This document shows, piece after piece, positions 18,008-24,685 of a DNA stretch of 40,141 nt. The stretch is from assembly GCA_016744295.1 (NCBI GenBank), contig JADGEQ010000054.1, forward strand, positions 1-40,141. Direction: 5' to 3'. The position numbers were made by a program, and so were the translations under genes. Under the pieces are notes generated by a model. It ran no database searches. It saw only the letters and a program-made list of their open reading frames with translations, and was not told the origin of the DNA. The stretch is from Desulfobacteraceae bacterium. Its GTDB lineage: Bacteria; Desulfobacterota; Desulfobacteria; Desulfobacterales; Desulfobacteraceae. The stretch's first letter is position 1. Every line of letters begins with the position of its first letter.

Positions 18008-18927
18008 GGCTGTTCAGCCAGCATTTTTCTTTTTTCCTGCTCATGTACGGCGGTCGCCTAGGGCTCCGCCTGGGCAACAGTCTTCCCTGCTTTGCCTGCC
18101 CCTATGTCAGCGGCTGTGCCGGACATTGTTATCTTATGGTGTTGCAGAGAAGCTCGGTGGGCTTCCAGACCGCCTTTGACATTTTTTTTTCCAGTGCCAT
18201 CCTCAACATACTCTGGCCCTTTGTGATTTTTCTTTTCTTTTTTGTCCCGCTATCCAAGTTCTGGTGCGCCTGGATCTGCCCCTTCTGCCTGGTACAGGAC
18301 TGGATCTCCTGGATCCGGAAAAAACTCAAGATACGGGAAATGATCCTAACCCGGAAAACCCGGAAAAACCTCAAACCCATCAAATATCTGCTTCTGGCAT
18401 TGATGGGTGTCATTCCTGTTGCCATTGCCAATTTTAACCTCCATCCGGACTGGGCGCTGCCCTTCTGCCAGATCTGCCCGGCAAAGCCGATTCTTCCCCT
18501 GTTTGAAGGAAACCTGAGCCATTTTCACATTAACTTTACCAATGGGGTTACCATGGGGTTTACCCTTGTTTCCATGGTCATTGCCGGCGGCATGCTGATT
18601 GGCATGTTTTTTAAGGAACGGTTTTTTTGCATGTTCTGCCCCATGCTGGCCCTCATGCATCTGTTTAAGAAAATAAGTCCCCTCCGCTTTGAAAAAGAGG
18701 TCCATACCTGTATTGGATGCGGTAATTGTGAACGGATGTGCCCCATGGACATCCCGGATGTTCATCTTGAAAAAAACAAAAAAGATGTCTTAACCCAGGA
18801 CTGTATGGGGTGCATGAGTTGTGCGGAATCCTGTCCAGGAGACCATACCCTGACCTTTAAATGGTTTGGCCTCCCCCTCTTTTCCTCTTCACGACATTAC
18901 CTTGCCCGAAAATGGAGCCAAAAATGA
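17992..18927 (+). CDS. NapH/NosR-like membrane polyferredoxin
   Basis: A 311-residue inner-membrane iron-sulfur protein. The N-terminal half has hydrophobic helices and several cysteine clusters: CFACPYVSGCAGHC near residue 33, CAWICPFC near 93, CQICP near 157, CMFCP near 213. A cytoplasmic domain follows with two [4Fe-4S] ferredoxin motifs, CIGCGNCERMCP (about 239) and CMGCMSCAESCP (about 264). This is the layout of NapH, NosR C-terminal and CcoG-type proteins, which carry electrons between the membrane and a soluble or periplasmic partner. The start at 17992 has AGGAG 5 bases upstream, and the stop overlaps the next start in an ATGA. It probably moves electrons to or from the HgdB-like protein encoded next. 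Confidence 0.85.
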   Translation: MVEKIRLFSQHFSFFLLMYGGRLGLRLGNSLPCFACPYVSGCAGHCYLMVLQRSSVGFQTAFDIFFSSAILNILWPFVIFLFFFVPLSKFWCAWICPFCLVQDWISWIRKKLKIREMILTRKTRKNLKPIKYLLLALMGVIPVAIANFNLHPDWALPFCQICPAKPILPLFEGNLSHFHINFTNGVTMGFTLVSMVIAGGMLIGMFFKERFFCMFCPMLALMHLFKKISPLRFEKEVHTCIGCGNCERMCPMDIPDVHLEKNKKDVLTQDCMGCMSCAESCPGDHTLTFKWFGLPLFSSSRHYLARKWSQK

Positions 18928-20174
18928 GACCGTCCAAAACCGATCAACGCCGTTTACGCCAGCAGCAAAAAACCCGGGAACAAATGATGACAGAGTGCCG
19001 GGACCAGGTTTCCGTAATCCGGAACCGGGATGATTATATCCCGGCACTTGACCCCTTTCTGGAAAGCCTGACACTCAGCCTCTTCCCAAACAAATTTATG
19101 GACGAGACAATTCCCCCTGTCATGGTCCTGTGCATCCAGGCTCCCCTGGAACTTTTCTTGGCCGCAGGCCTGCCCGTATTCAAGCTTGCCTGCGGGTCCC
19201 ATGCCGCCCAGAACATGGGACCGCTCCAATTGCCTAGTCTGACCTGCCCCATGATCAAATCATTGGCAGGCCTCCTTGATGTCCATTCAGAACCGGACCT
19301 TACCCAACAAAAAGTTGTCATCCCCACCACCTGTGACTGGGTGGTCAAATTCAGTGAATTGACAGGACTTTACAAGACAGCAGACATTCATTTTATGGAG
19401 CTGCCCCATTTAAAGGAAAACGAGCGATCATCCCGCCGCTGGCTGGAAGAGATCCAGGCACTCAAATTATGGCTTGAACGAACAGCCCAACGAAAAATCA
19501 CCCCCAAGGCCCTTTATGCCGCCATCAAATGCCATGCAAAAGCCTTTGAACTCTTTAGCCGGCTCATTGAGCTCAAAAGGGCCCAGCAGATGCCGGGTCT
19601 CCATTTTGCCATTATTGCCAATGCATTCCCCTATCAGAAGATAAATCAGTGGATCAAGAATACCACCGCCTATATTCGCGGCCTGAACCCATTGTACGAT
19701 ACAAAAGCCCCCATTTTGTTGATGGGCAGCCCCATCATTTTTCCCAACTATAAGCTTTTACACCTCATTGAAAATGCCGGCATGGCAGTTGTGGCCGATG
19801 ATATTTGCTCCCTTGAAAGAACCTTCCCGGGAGCTGTCACCTTTGAAGACAAATCCGAATACGGACTGTTGCGCGCCCTTGCAGAGCGGCACCACAAAGG
19901 GTGCATCTGTCCGACCTTTGCCGATAATCAAAGACGGGTCAATGCCGTTTTCAATATTCTTGAAAAAGAACAGATAAAAGGAATCATTTTTCATGTGCTC
20001 AAAGGCTGCCATCCCTATGAAATGGAATCGGGCATGCTGGAAACCCAGCTCAAGGAAAAAGGATATCGGTTTTTAAAGATTGAAACCGACTATGTCAAAG
20101 AGGATGAACAGAATATTGTCACCCGTCTGGAAGCCTTCAGGCGAACCTGTACCCCAAAACCTAAGGAGTCATAA
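18924..20174 (+). CDS. HgdB/BcrC-family iron-sulfur reductase component (double-cubane-protein-like)
   Basis: A 416-residue cytoplasmic protein of the 2-hydroxyacyl-CoA dehydratase D/B-component family. The C-terminal part has the family pattern VLKGCHPYEME followed by KEKGYRFLKIETDY and a TRLEAF helix, and cysteines are spread through the chain (about C25, C70, C90, C108, C137, plus later DDICS, GCICP and KGCHP). Only one such subunit is present, with its activator directly downstream, as in the double-cubane cluster proteins that use ATP-driven electron transfer to reduce small substrates. A CoA-ester dehydratase would need two different subunits, which are absent. The start at 18924 gives an ATGA overlap with the previous gene; an ATG at 18912 is also in frame. 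The substrate here is unknown; a corrinoid or a metal centre is my inference. Confidence 0.78.
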   Translation: MRPSKTDQRRLRQQQKTREQMMTECRDQVSVIRNRDDYIPALDPFLESLTLSLFPNKFMDETIPPVMVLCIQAPLELFLAAGLPVFKLACGSHAAQNMGPLQLPSLTCPMIKSLAGLLDVHSEPDLTQQKVVIPTTCDWVVKFSELTGLYKTADIHFMELPHLKENERSSRRWLEEIQALKLWLERTAQRKITPKALYAAIKCHAKAFELFSRLIELKRAQQMPGLHFAIIANAFPYQKINQWIKNTTAYIRGLNPLYDTKAPILLMGSPIIFPNYKLLHLIENAGMAVVADDICSLERTFPGAVTFEDKSEYGLLRALAERHHKGCICPTFADNQRRVNAVFNILEKEQIKGIIFHVLKGCHPYEMESGMLETQLKEKGYRFLKIETDYVKEDEQNIVTRLEAFRRTCTPKPKES

Positions 20175-20942
20175 ATGAAAATAGGCATTGATGTCGGCAG
20201 TACCGGAATAAAAATTGTGTTTGTAAAATCAGGTGAATCAGACAATTCAGACCAGATCATCTGGAAAATTGTCGTGCCCACAAAACCCGGCCAATCCGCC
20301 ATGGTCGATGACCTCATCCAACAGGGACTGACCGCTGTCTCTGCCGTACCAACCGACATTGAAAAAACCTGTGTCACCGGTTACGGAAGGAACCTGATCA
20401 ATTCCACCAGCCATGTGGTAGACGAAATTTCGGCCAATGCCGCAGGTATAAAGCGCCTCACCCGGGGCCGGGCCCGCACCCTCATCAATGTGGGCGGTCA
20501 GGACGTTAAAATCATTAAACTCGACCCAGCAGGTCAGGTGACAGATTTTAAAATGAACGACAAATGCGCTGCAGGCACCGGCCGGTTCTTTGAAATTGCC
20601 GCCACCATTTTAGACACGCCTTTGGAAAAATTTCACACAAAAGATACCCAGGCAATCAACATCAATTCCACCTGCGCAGTTTTTGCAGAAAGTGAAATTG
20701 TCTCCCTATTGGCCAAAGGCGTCAATAAGTACAGTATTATTAAGGGTATCAACAATGCCGTGGCCAAAAGAATCGCAACCCTTGCCGGCAACGGGTTGCT
20801 TGAAGAAGAGATATACCTGGACGGCGGCCCTGCCAAAAACAAGGGACTGCGGGAAAGTCTTGAAGAGTACCTTCTCTGTGATATAAAGGTGGTTGAAGCG
20901 CCCCAGTTCACAGTGGCCTTGGGATCACTTTATGTTGATTAG
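20175..20942 (+). CDS. ATP-dependent activator of the HgdC/BadF/BcrA family
   Basis: A 255-residue protein with an ASKHA-fold ATPase core: phosphate motif GIDVGSTGIK at the N-terminus, INVGGQDVKII, and a C-terminal adenosine motif YLDGGPAKN. Two cysteines, in NDKCAAGTGRFFE (about 135) and NSTCAVFAESE (about 174), match those that hold one [4Fe-4S] cluster between two subunits of the archerase-type activator. It hydrolyses ATP to push one low-potential electron onto its partner, here surely the protein encoded immediately upstream (stop and start codons are adjacent, with AAGGAG 6 bases before the ATG). It is the last gene of the riboswitch-1 operon. Confidence 0.9.
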   Translation: MKIGIDVGSTGIKIVFVKSGESDNSDQIIWKIVVPTKPGQSAMVDDLIQQGLTAVSAVPTDIEKTCVTGYGRNLINSTSHVVDEISANAAGIKRLTRGRARTLINVGGQDVKIIKLDPAGQVTDFKMNDKCAAGTGRFFEIAATILDTPLEKFHTKDTQAININSTCAVFAESEIVSLLAKGVNKYSIIKGINNAVAKRIATLAGNGLLEEEIYLDGGPAKNKGLRESLEEYLLCDIKVVEAPQFTVALGSLYVD

Positions 20943-20983
20943 ATATAAAGCAAAATACATCATAAATAGCCTCTTGTTTTCAC

Positions 20984-21012
20984 TTGACTTTGTATTTTTT
21001 AATCAGTACTAA
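20984..21012 (+). promoter_or_regulatory. Putative sigma-70 promoter of riboswitch 2
   Basis: TTGACT at 20984-20989 and TACTAA at 21007-21012 are 17 bases apart, and the riboswitch starts about 6 bases later. The layout copies that of riboswitch 1. The -10 box is weak. Confidence 0.5.
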
Positions 21013-21017
21013 TATTT

Positions 21018-21180
21018 CGTTCAGGTGCTCATTGTAAGAGCTTGATAGGGAACCGCGTTGAATTCGTGGACGGGCCCGCCGCTGTAATTGGGGACGAAGG
21101 CTGTAGTATGTCACTGACCTTATGGTTGGGAAGGCGCAGTCGGTAGAATGATCCAAAAGTCAGAAGACCTACCTGAATTT
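21018..21180 (+). promoter_or_regulatory. Cobalamin riboswitch 2 (upstream of the TonB-dependent receptor)
   Basis: The conserved elements are present in order: CAGGTGCTC, ATAGGGAAC, GACGGGCCCGCCGCTGTAA, TATGTCACTGACC, GGGAAGGCGCAG and AGTCAGAAGACCTACC. The P1 stem pairs 21020-21026 with 21171-21177. It resembles riboswitch 1 in the core and also in the following expression platform, which argues for duplication of the whole leader. It is expected to shut off the receptor gene when cobalamin is plentiful. Confidence 0.95.
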
Positions 21181-21243
21181 ATATGCCTTATTTCCCGTGG
21201 ACTGGGGAGGCATTTTGGATCCTTTCGGATAGTTATGGGAAAT

Positions 21244-21277
21244 CCCGGATCGTATATTTACGGTCTGGGTTTTTTTA
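21244..21277 (+). terminator. Intrinsic terminator in the expression platform of riboswitch 2
   Basis: An 11-bp stem with two wobble pairs (21244-21254 with 21259-21269), a 4-base loop and eight T. Its arms and spacing from the riboswitch (63 bases) match the terminator after riboswitch 1. Confidence 0.85.
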
Positions 21278-21324
21278 TGCCCAGGCTCTAACTTTATATT
21301 TATTTATTTAGGAGGGCAAAAAAA

Positions 21325-23292
21325 ATGAAAAAATGTTTATGGTTTCTCATTCTGTTAACAATTTGGATACTGCCAGCTGCTGTCATGGCTGATGAGGCAC
21401 AGGAAACCAAAGAAGAAGCTCTGGACGAAATGGTGGTAACGACCAGCCGGGTGAAGGAAAAGAAAAAAGAGGTCACCCAGACCATACAAACCATTGACAA
21501 GATAGAAATTGAAGCATCTGGAGCCAATGACCTGGCAGACCTTTTAGCGGAAAAAGGCATCGGGCATATCCACAAATATCCCTCGGGGAACACCTCCGTC
21601 GGTATCCGCGGTTTCAGAACAGACCCCCATGGCAATGACCTTAACGGTAATATCCTTATTCTCCTCAACGGCAGACGGGCAGGAACCGGAAACCTGACCA
21701 AATTCATGACCAAAAATATTGAGCGAATCGAAATCATCCGGGGTCCGGGAGCCGTTCAATATGGTTCCGCAGGCATGGGCGGGGTGATCAACATCATCAC
21801 CAAACAGGGAACCGAAGATTTTGAAGGTTTTGTGGAAGCCGGTTTCGGCAGCTATAGTCACAACGAACAGAGTGTGGGCCTTTCTGGCAAATCCGGCAAC
21901 TTTGACTATTCTGCCGCAGTCACCCGTTTGGACAAAGATGATTATAAAACGGTTGATGACGGGGACTACGCCAACACCAATATCGACGACCAGATCAATG
22001 CCAGTATTAATATTGGATACGAGTTTGCCCCGGACAACCGCATCGGCCTGATTTACAATTTCTATGATGTTGAAACCGGAAATTATAGCTCCCTGGCATA
22101 TAATTCACCCAATGGCGATTATGCAGAAAAAGACAACACCTCCCTGGATCTGATTTACGACGGTGCCACTGAAACCAAATCATATATCTGGCGTTTGAGA
22201 TATTTCAACGGAGAGGACAACAACAACTATTATTACCCGGATTCAGGTGACGATGCTTCTGAAACCGAAACCGACCAGAACGGTATTCAGGCTCAGGTTA
22301 CAGGGAATTTTGGTATTTCCCAGCTCACCCTTGGTACGGACTGGGTAAATTATGATATTAATGCCAGTGGTGTGACAAGCGAATATGACAACAAGGCCGT
22401 ATTTGCCCTGGGAAAAACCAGATTGCTTGAGGAACGCCTGATCCTTTCCGCCGGTGTAAGGCTGGACGACTATGAAATCGAGGGCAACGGCACTGAAAAA
22501 AGTGATGACGATGTCACCTTCAACCTCGGTACAGCCTACCTGCTTACAGATAATTTGAAAATCAGACTGAACTTTGGCCAGGCCTTTGTGATGCCCACTG
22601 CACAACAATTATTGATAGATATGTCATATTATGGTGGCTTTTATGTCTATGAAGCCAACCCAAATCTTAACCCCGAGCGCAGTAAAACCTATGAAGCCGG
22701 TGTTGAATACGACTCCCTCTTGACCAGTGCCGGGCTTACCGCCTTCTACACGGACTACAAGGATAAAATCGTATCGGAATATTCCCATAACGTGGGCATG
22801 AGCACTTATTATGCCTATTCCAATGTTGATGAGGCGACCATCTCCGGTATAGAAGGCACTCTCTCCTTTGACATGGGTAGCCTTCTTGGATGGGGCCTGG
22901 AAGTCAGACCTTTTGCCAATTTCGTTTATCTGAACGAATATGAAGACGGGGAAACCGGTAAGGATCTTCTTTATACTTCCGATATGACCGTTTCAGCAGG
23001 GCTCAAGATTGCCGATCCAGATCTTTTTAATATCAATCTGGTAGTAGTCTACACTGGAGAGCAGGACATTGAAAAATACAATGCTGTTGCAATGGCAAAT
23101 GAACGGATTACAAAAGAAGATTTCACGGTTACCAACCTCACAGGCAATTATAAAATTTACCAACTTGAAAACGGGAGTGCGCTGTGGGTCCACGGAGAGG
23201 TCAACAACCTCTTTGACAAAAGCTATGAATACGTCAACGGCTATCCCATGGCCGGTCGCAACTTCTTCGCATCTCTCAGGTACGCCTTTTAA
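21325..23292 (+). CDS. TonB-dependent outer-membrane receptor, cobalamin-regulated (BtuB-like)
   Basis: A 655-residue outer-membrane receptor that imports a bound ligand using energy from the TonB complex. It has a signal peptide (about 1-23, ending VMADE), a TonB-box-like stretch DEMVVTTSR near residue 34, a plug domain (about 45-155) with GIRGFRT, IEIIRGPGAVQYGSAGMGGVINIIT, and a barrel that ends in the typical aromatic residue (LRYAF). A good ribosome binding site (GGAGGG) precedes the ATG. Control by cobalamin riboswitch 2 makes a corrinoid, or a precursor or cobalt complex, the likely ligand; the length fits BtuB-type receptors. It directly follows the chelatase operon on the same strand and is ended by its own terminator. 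The energising TonB complex may be the one encoded at 38.3-40.1 kb. Confidence 0.92.
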   Translation: MKKCLWFLILLTIWILPAAVMADEAQETKEEALDEMVVTTSRVKEKKKEVTQTIQTIDKIEIEASGANDLADLLAEKGIGHIHKYPSGNTSVGIRGFRTDPHGNDLNGNILILLNGRRAGTGNLTKFMTKNIERIEIIRGPGAVQYGSAGMGGVINIITKQGTEDFEGFVEAGFGSYSHNEQSVGLSGKSGNFDYSAAVTRLDKDDYKTVDDGDYANTNIDDQINASINIGYEFAPDNRIGLIYNFYDVETGNYSSLAYNSPNGDYAEKDNTSLDLIYDGATETKSYIWRLRYFNGEDNNNYYYPDSGDDASETETDQNGIQAQVTGNFGISQLTLGTDWVNYDINASGVTSEYDNKAVFALGKTRLLEERLILSAGVRLDDYEIEGNGTEKSDDDVTFNLGTAYLLTDNLKIRLNFGQAFVMPTAQQLLIDMSYYGGFYVYEANPNLNPERSKTYEAGVEYDSLLTSAGLTAFYTDYKDKIVSEYSHNVGMSTYYAYSNVDEATISGIEGTLSFDMGSLLGWGLEVRPFANFVYLNEYEDGETGKDLLYTSDMTVSAGLKIADPDLFNINLVVVYTGEQDIEKYNAVAMANERITKEDFTVTNLTGNYKIYQLENGSALWVHGEVNNLFDKSYEYVNGYPMAGRNFFASLRYAF

Positions 23293-23331
23293 CAATCAAT
23301 TTGTGTTTTAAAAAAACAGGGTTAAATCTAT

Positions 23332-23369
23332 TCTCCAGAGTCATCTGTCGGCTCTGGAGATTTTTTTTA
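23332..23369 (+). terminator. Intrinsic terminator after the TonB-dependent receptor gene
   Basis: A perfect 9-bp stem (23332-23340, TCTCCAGAG, with 23352-23360) and an 11-base loop are followed by eight T. It lies 40 bases after the receptor stop codon. Confidence 0.88.
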
Positions 23370-23747
23370 TACCAACATCGTTACAAGCCAGCTTGTTTGC
23401 TAATTGACAACAATGTGCATCAAAAATTTATAGAATCAAAGCTGTTTCATGGGTTGAGATCAGACCGGAGTTCAGCAATATCGATAATATAGTCCGGGCT
23501 TGATTTTTTGATAGAATTTTGTTTCAATAAATTGAAACCTGTGGGCGGTTGGAGATAAGGGCGGCATTAAGGCCCAACAACCACCACACAGGCTTTGTCC
23601 AGGGGCCGGTGGTGCATCTGGCCGTGACCTGAAAGATCTCCCAAATCTTGAACAGGTCGCACCGGTCCCTAGGATAAATCGATTTCTTTGGATACATAGA
23701 TCAATGAATTTTTAATCTTCTGCCCCTTTATTAGGGCACCCCTGAAA
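23370..23747. other. Gene-poor stretch downstream of the orphan riboswitch
   Basis: No convincing gene is present. On the minus strand a 57-codon open frame runs from an ATG at 23697 to 23524, at about the distance from the riboswitch-3 terminator that the real genes keep from terminators 1 and 2. A second minus-strand frame reads smoothly from the terminator T-run to a stop at 23567 (ending LDKACVVVVGP) but is broken by an in-frame TAG at 23669-23671. Either could be the remnant of a lost cobalamin-regulated gene. An 8-bp palindrome (GTTTCAAT/ATTGAAAC, 23521-23538) lies here too. Confidence 0.4.
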
Positions 23748-23783
23748 ACAAAAAAACCTTTCAGATAAATTCCATCTGAAAGG
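23748..23783 (-). terminator. Intrinsic terminator following the minus-strand cobalamin riboswitch
   Basis: A perfect 10-bp stem (23757-23766 with 23774-23783, CCTTTCAGAT) with a 7-base loop is followed on the minus strand by a T-rich tract. It begins 75 bases after the end of riboswitch 3, nearly the same spacing as terminators 1 and 2, so it is probably the riboswitch expression platform. Confidence 0.85.
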
Positions 23784-23804
23784 CTGCACCCTGTTTCTTA
23801 GGCC

Positions 23805-23843
23805 TTAAAATTCATTTAGCCCGCATCCATGTATACACCGCAT
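23805..23843 (-). other. 12-codon open frame between riboswitch 3 and its terminator
   Basis: The only ATG-led frame in this interval encodes 12 residues (MRCIHGCGLNEF), with two cysteines and one histidine. There is no good ribosome binding site. It might be a leader peptide, the scar of a deleted gene, or chance. Confidence 0.2.
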
Positions 23844-23858
23844 GTCTGAGCGAACTCA

Positions 23859-24015
23859 ATGTGGCAGGTCTTCTGGCTTACGGATCATCCTAATTACCAA
23901 ACCTTCCCCTGATGATTGTTTATCAAAGTGGTTTTTTCGGCTTTCGTCCCCGATCACAGCGGCGGGACCACTCTCGAATCAAACGAGATTCCCTTTTAAG
24001 TATTTAACACCACAT
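23859..24015 (-). promoter_or_regulatory. Cobalamin riboswitch 3 (minus strand, without an intact gene)
   Basis: Read on the minus strand, the elements appear in order: GTGGTGTT, AAAAGGGAATC, GGTCCCGCCGCTGTGA, AACCACTTTG, GGGGAAGG, and AAGCCAGAAGACCTGCC. The P1 stem is perfect (ATGTGG at 24015-24010 with CCACAT at 23864-23859). All core parts look intact, so it probably still binds cobalamin. What it controls is unclear, because only a terminator and gene-poor DNA follow before the 3' end of the receptor gene. Confidence 0.93.
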
Positions 24016-24019
24016 GGAA

Positions 24020-24048
24020 GACATATCCCAATTTCAAGGTCATGTCAA
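24020..24048 (-). promoter_or_regulatory. Promoter of riboswitch 3
   Basis: On the minus strand TTGACA (24048-24043) and TATGTC (24025-24020) are exactly 17 bases apart, ending 4 bases before the riboswitch. This suggests the orphan leader is still transcribed. Confidence 0.6.
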
Positions 24049-24274
24049 TATCTATAACAGAGCCAACAGCCAACGCCTGACGCCAACGATAAAATTCCTG
24101 ATTCAATTGTTAGCCCAATGCAATTCATGGGCAGAAACTTTGAGGCATAGGGGTTGCATTTCTGCTGTTTGCCAGGGTCGCTGTTTGGCGTTTATCGGGG
24201 GTTTGAGCAGGATTGAATATTTTTTAACCTATTGAAATAATGCAGATATATTATTTTTCTACTGATAGTATTCA

Positions 24275-24290
24275 TGGCATACTCCTTGCT
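24275..24290 (+). promoter_or_regulatory. Sigma-54-type promoter
   Basis: TGGCATACTCCTTGCT has the -24 GG and -12 GC exactly 10 bases apart, and fits the consensus TGGCAC-N5-TTGCW with one difference. It lies 32 bases before the start of the small gene at 24322. The 226 bases between 24049 and 24274 hold no gene; I saw no clear enhancer-binding site there. Confidence 0.7.
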
Positions 24291-24321
24291 GTTATTATCA
24301 ATAAAGGGAGGATACCTGCAC

Positions 24322-24630
24322 ATGGAAATTTCAGTAAACCTGGATCACGGGTGTATTCAGACAGCAATCAAAAGACACCATGAGCGATTGGTAACTGCCT
24401 ATCTCAAAACGCCCCCCAAGGGCCGGGAAAAAATTTTTATAGAGGAACAAATTGAAGGATTAACCTATCTGCTGGAAAACGGTGATTTCGCCCATATGCG
24501 GGCAGAATTTCCGGTTCTTTCGGGAAAAGAAACCCTTGAAGTTCTCCTGTTGATACCCGAGGCCTTTAATGGGGCATGTTTTTTGGTGAATGGAAAGCTT
24601 TTTCCCATGAAATGGGAAAATGTTCAATAA
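24322..24630 (+). CDS. Small protein of unknown function
   Basis: A 102-residue, probably cytoplasmic protein that I do not recognise. It begins MEISVNLDHGCIQTAIKRHHERL, has a charged helical middle (about 35-60) and a hydrophobic strand-rich end (LEVLLLIPEAFNGACFLVNGKLFP). I chose the ATG at 24322 because GGGAGG lies 9 bases upstream; an earlier in-frame ATG at 24274 lies inside the sigma-54-type promoter. It precedes the NifX-like gene by 55 bases and is probably co-transcribed. Its last third is repeated, with about 81 per cent base identity, at 35946-36089, so the gene belonged to a duplicated block. Confidence 0.75.
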   Translation: MEISVNLDHGCIQTAIKRHHERLVTAYLKTPPKGREKIFIEEQIEGLTYLLENGDFAHMRAEFPVLSGKETLEVLLLIPEAFNGACFLVNGKLFPMKWENVQ

Positions 24631-24649
24631 AAACAGCTGAACACGTGCA
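24506..24649 (+). repeat. 144-bp diverged direct repeat, left copy
   Basis: This segment matches 35946-36089 in the same orientation without any gap; I count about 116 identical bases of 144. It covers the 3' part of the small gene and 19 bases beyond its stop. The two copies bound an 11.4 kb segment that contains the hut cluster. Confidence 0.9.
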
Positions 24650-24685
24650 GATGAAATAACATTCTCCGTGTTCAAAGGAGGTAAA

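Noticed and set aside
18924..20942. 2-hydroxyglutaryl-CoA (or benzoyl-CoA) dehydratase/reductase pathway
   Set aside because: Only one HgdB-like subunit plus activator is present, with no second subunit, CoA-transferase or acyl-CoA dehydrogenase nearby, and the operon is under a cobalamin riboswitch.
23521..23538. GTTTCAATAAATTGAAAC as a CRISPR-type repeat
   Set aside because: The end ATTGAAAC is common in CRISPR repeats, but the element occurs once, has no spacers and no cas genes; it is only a short palindrome.
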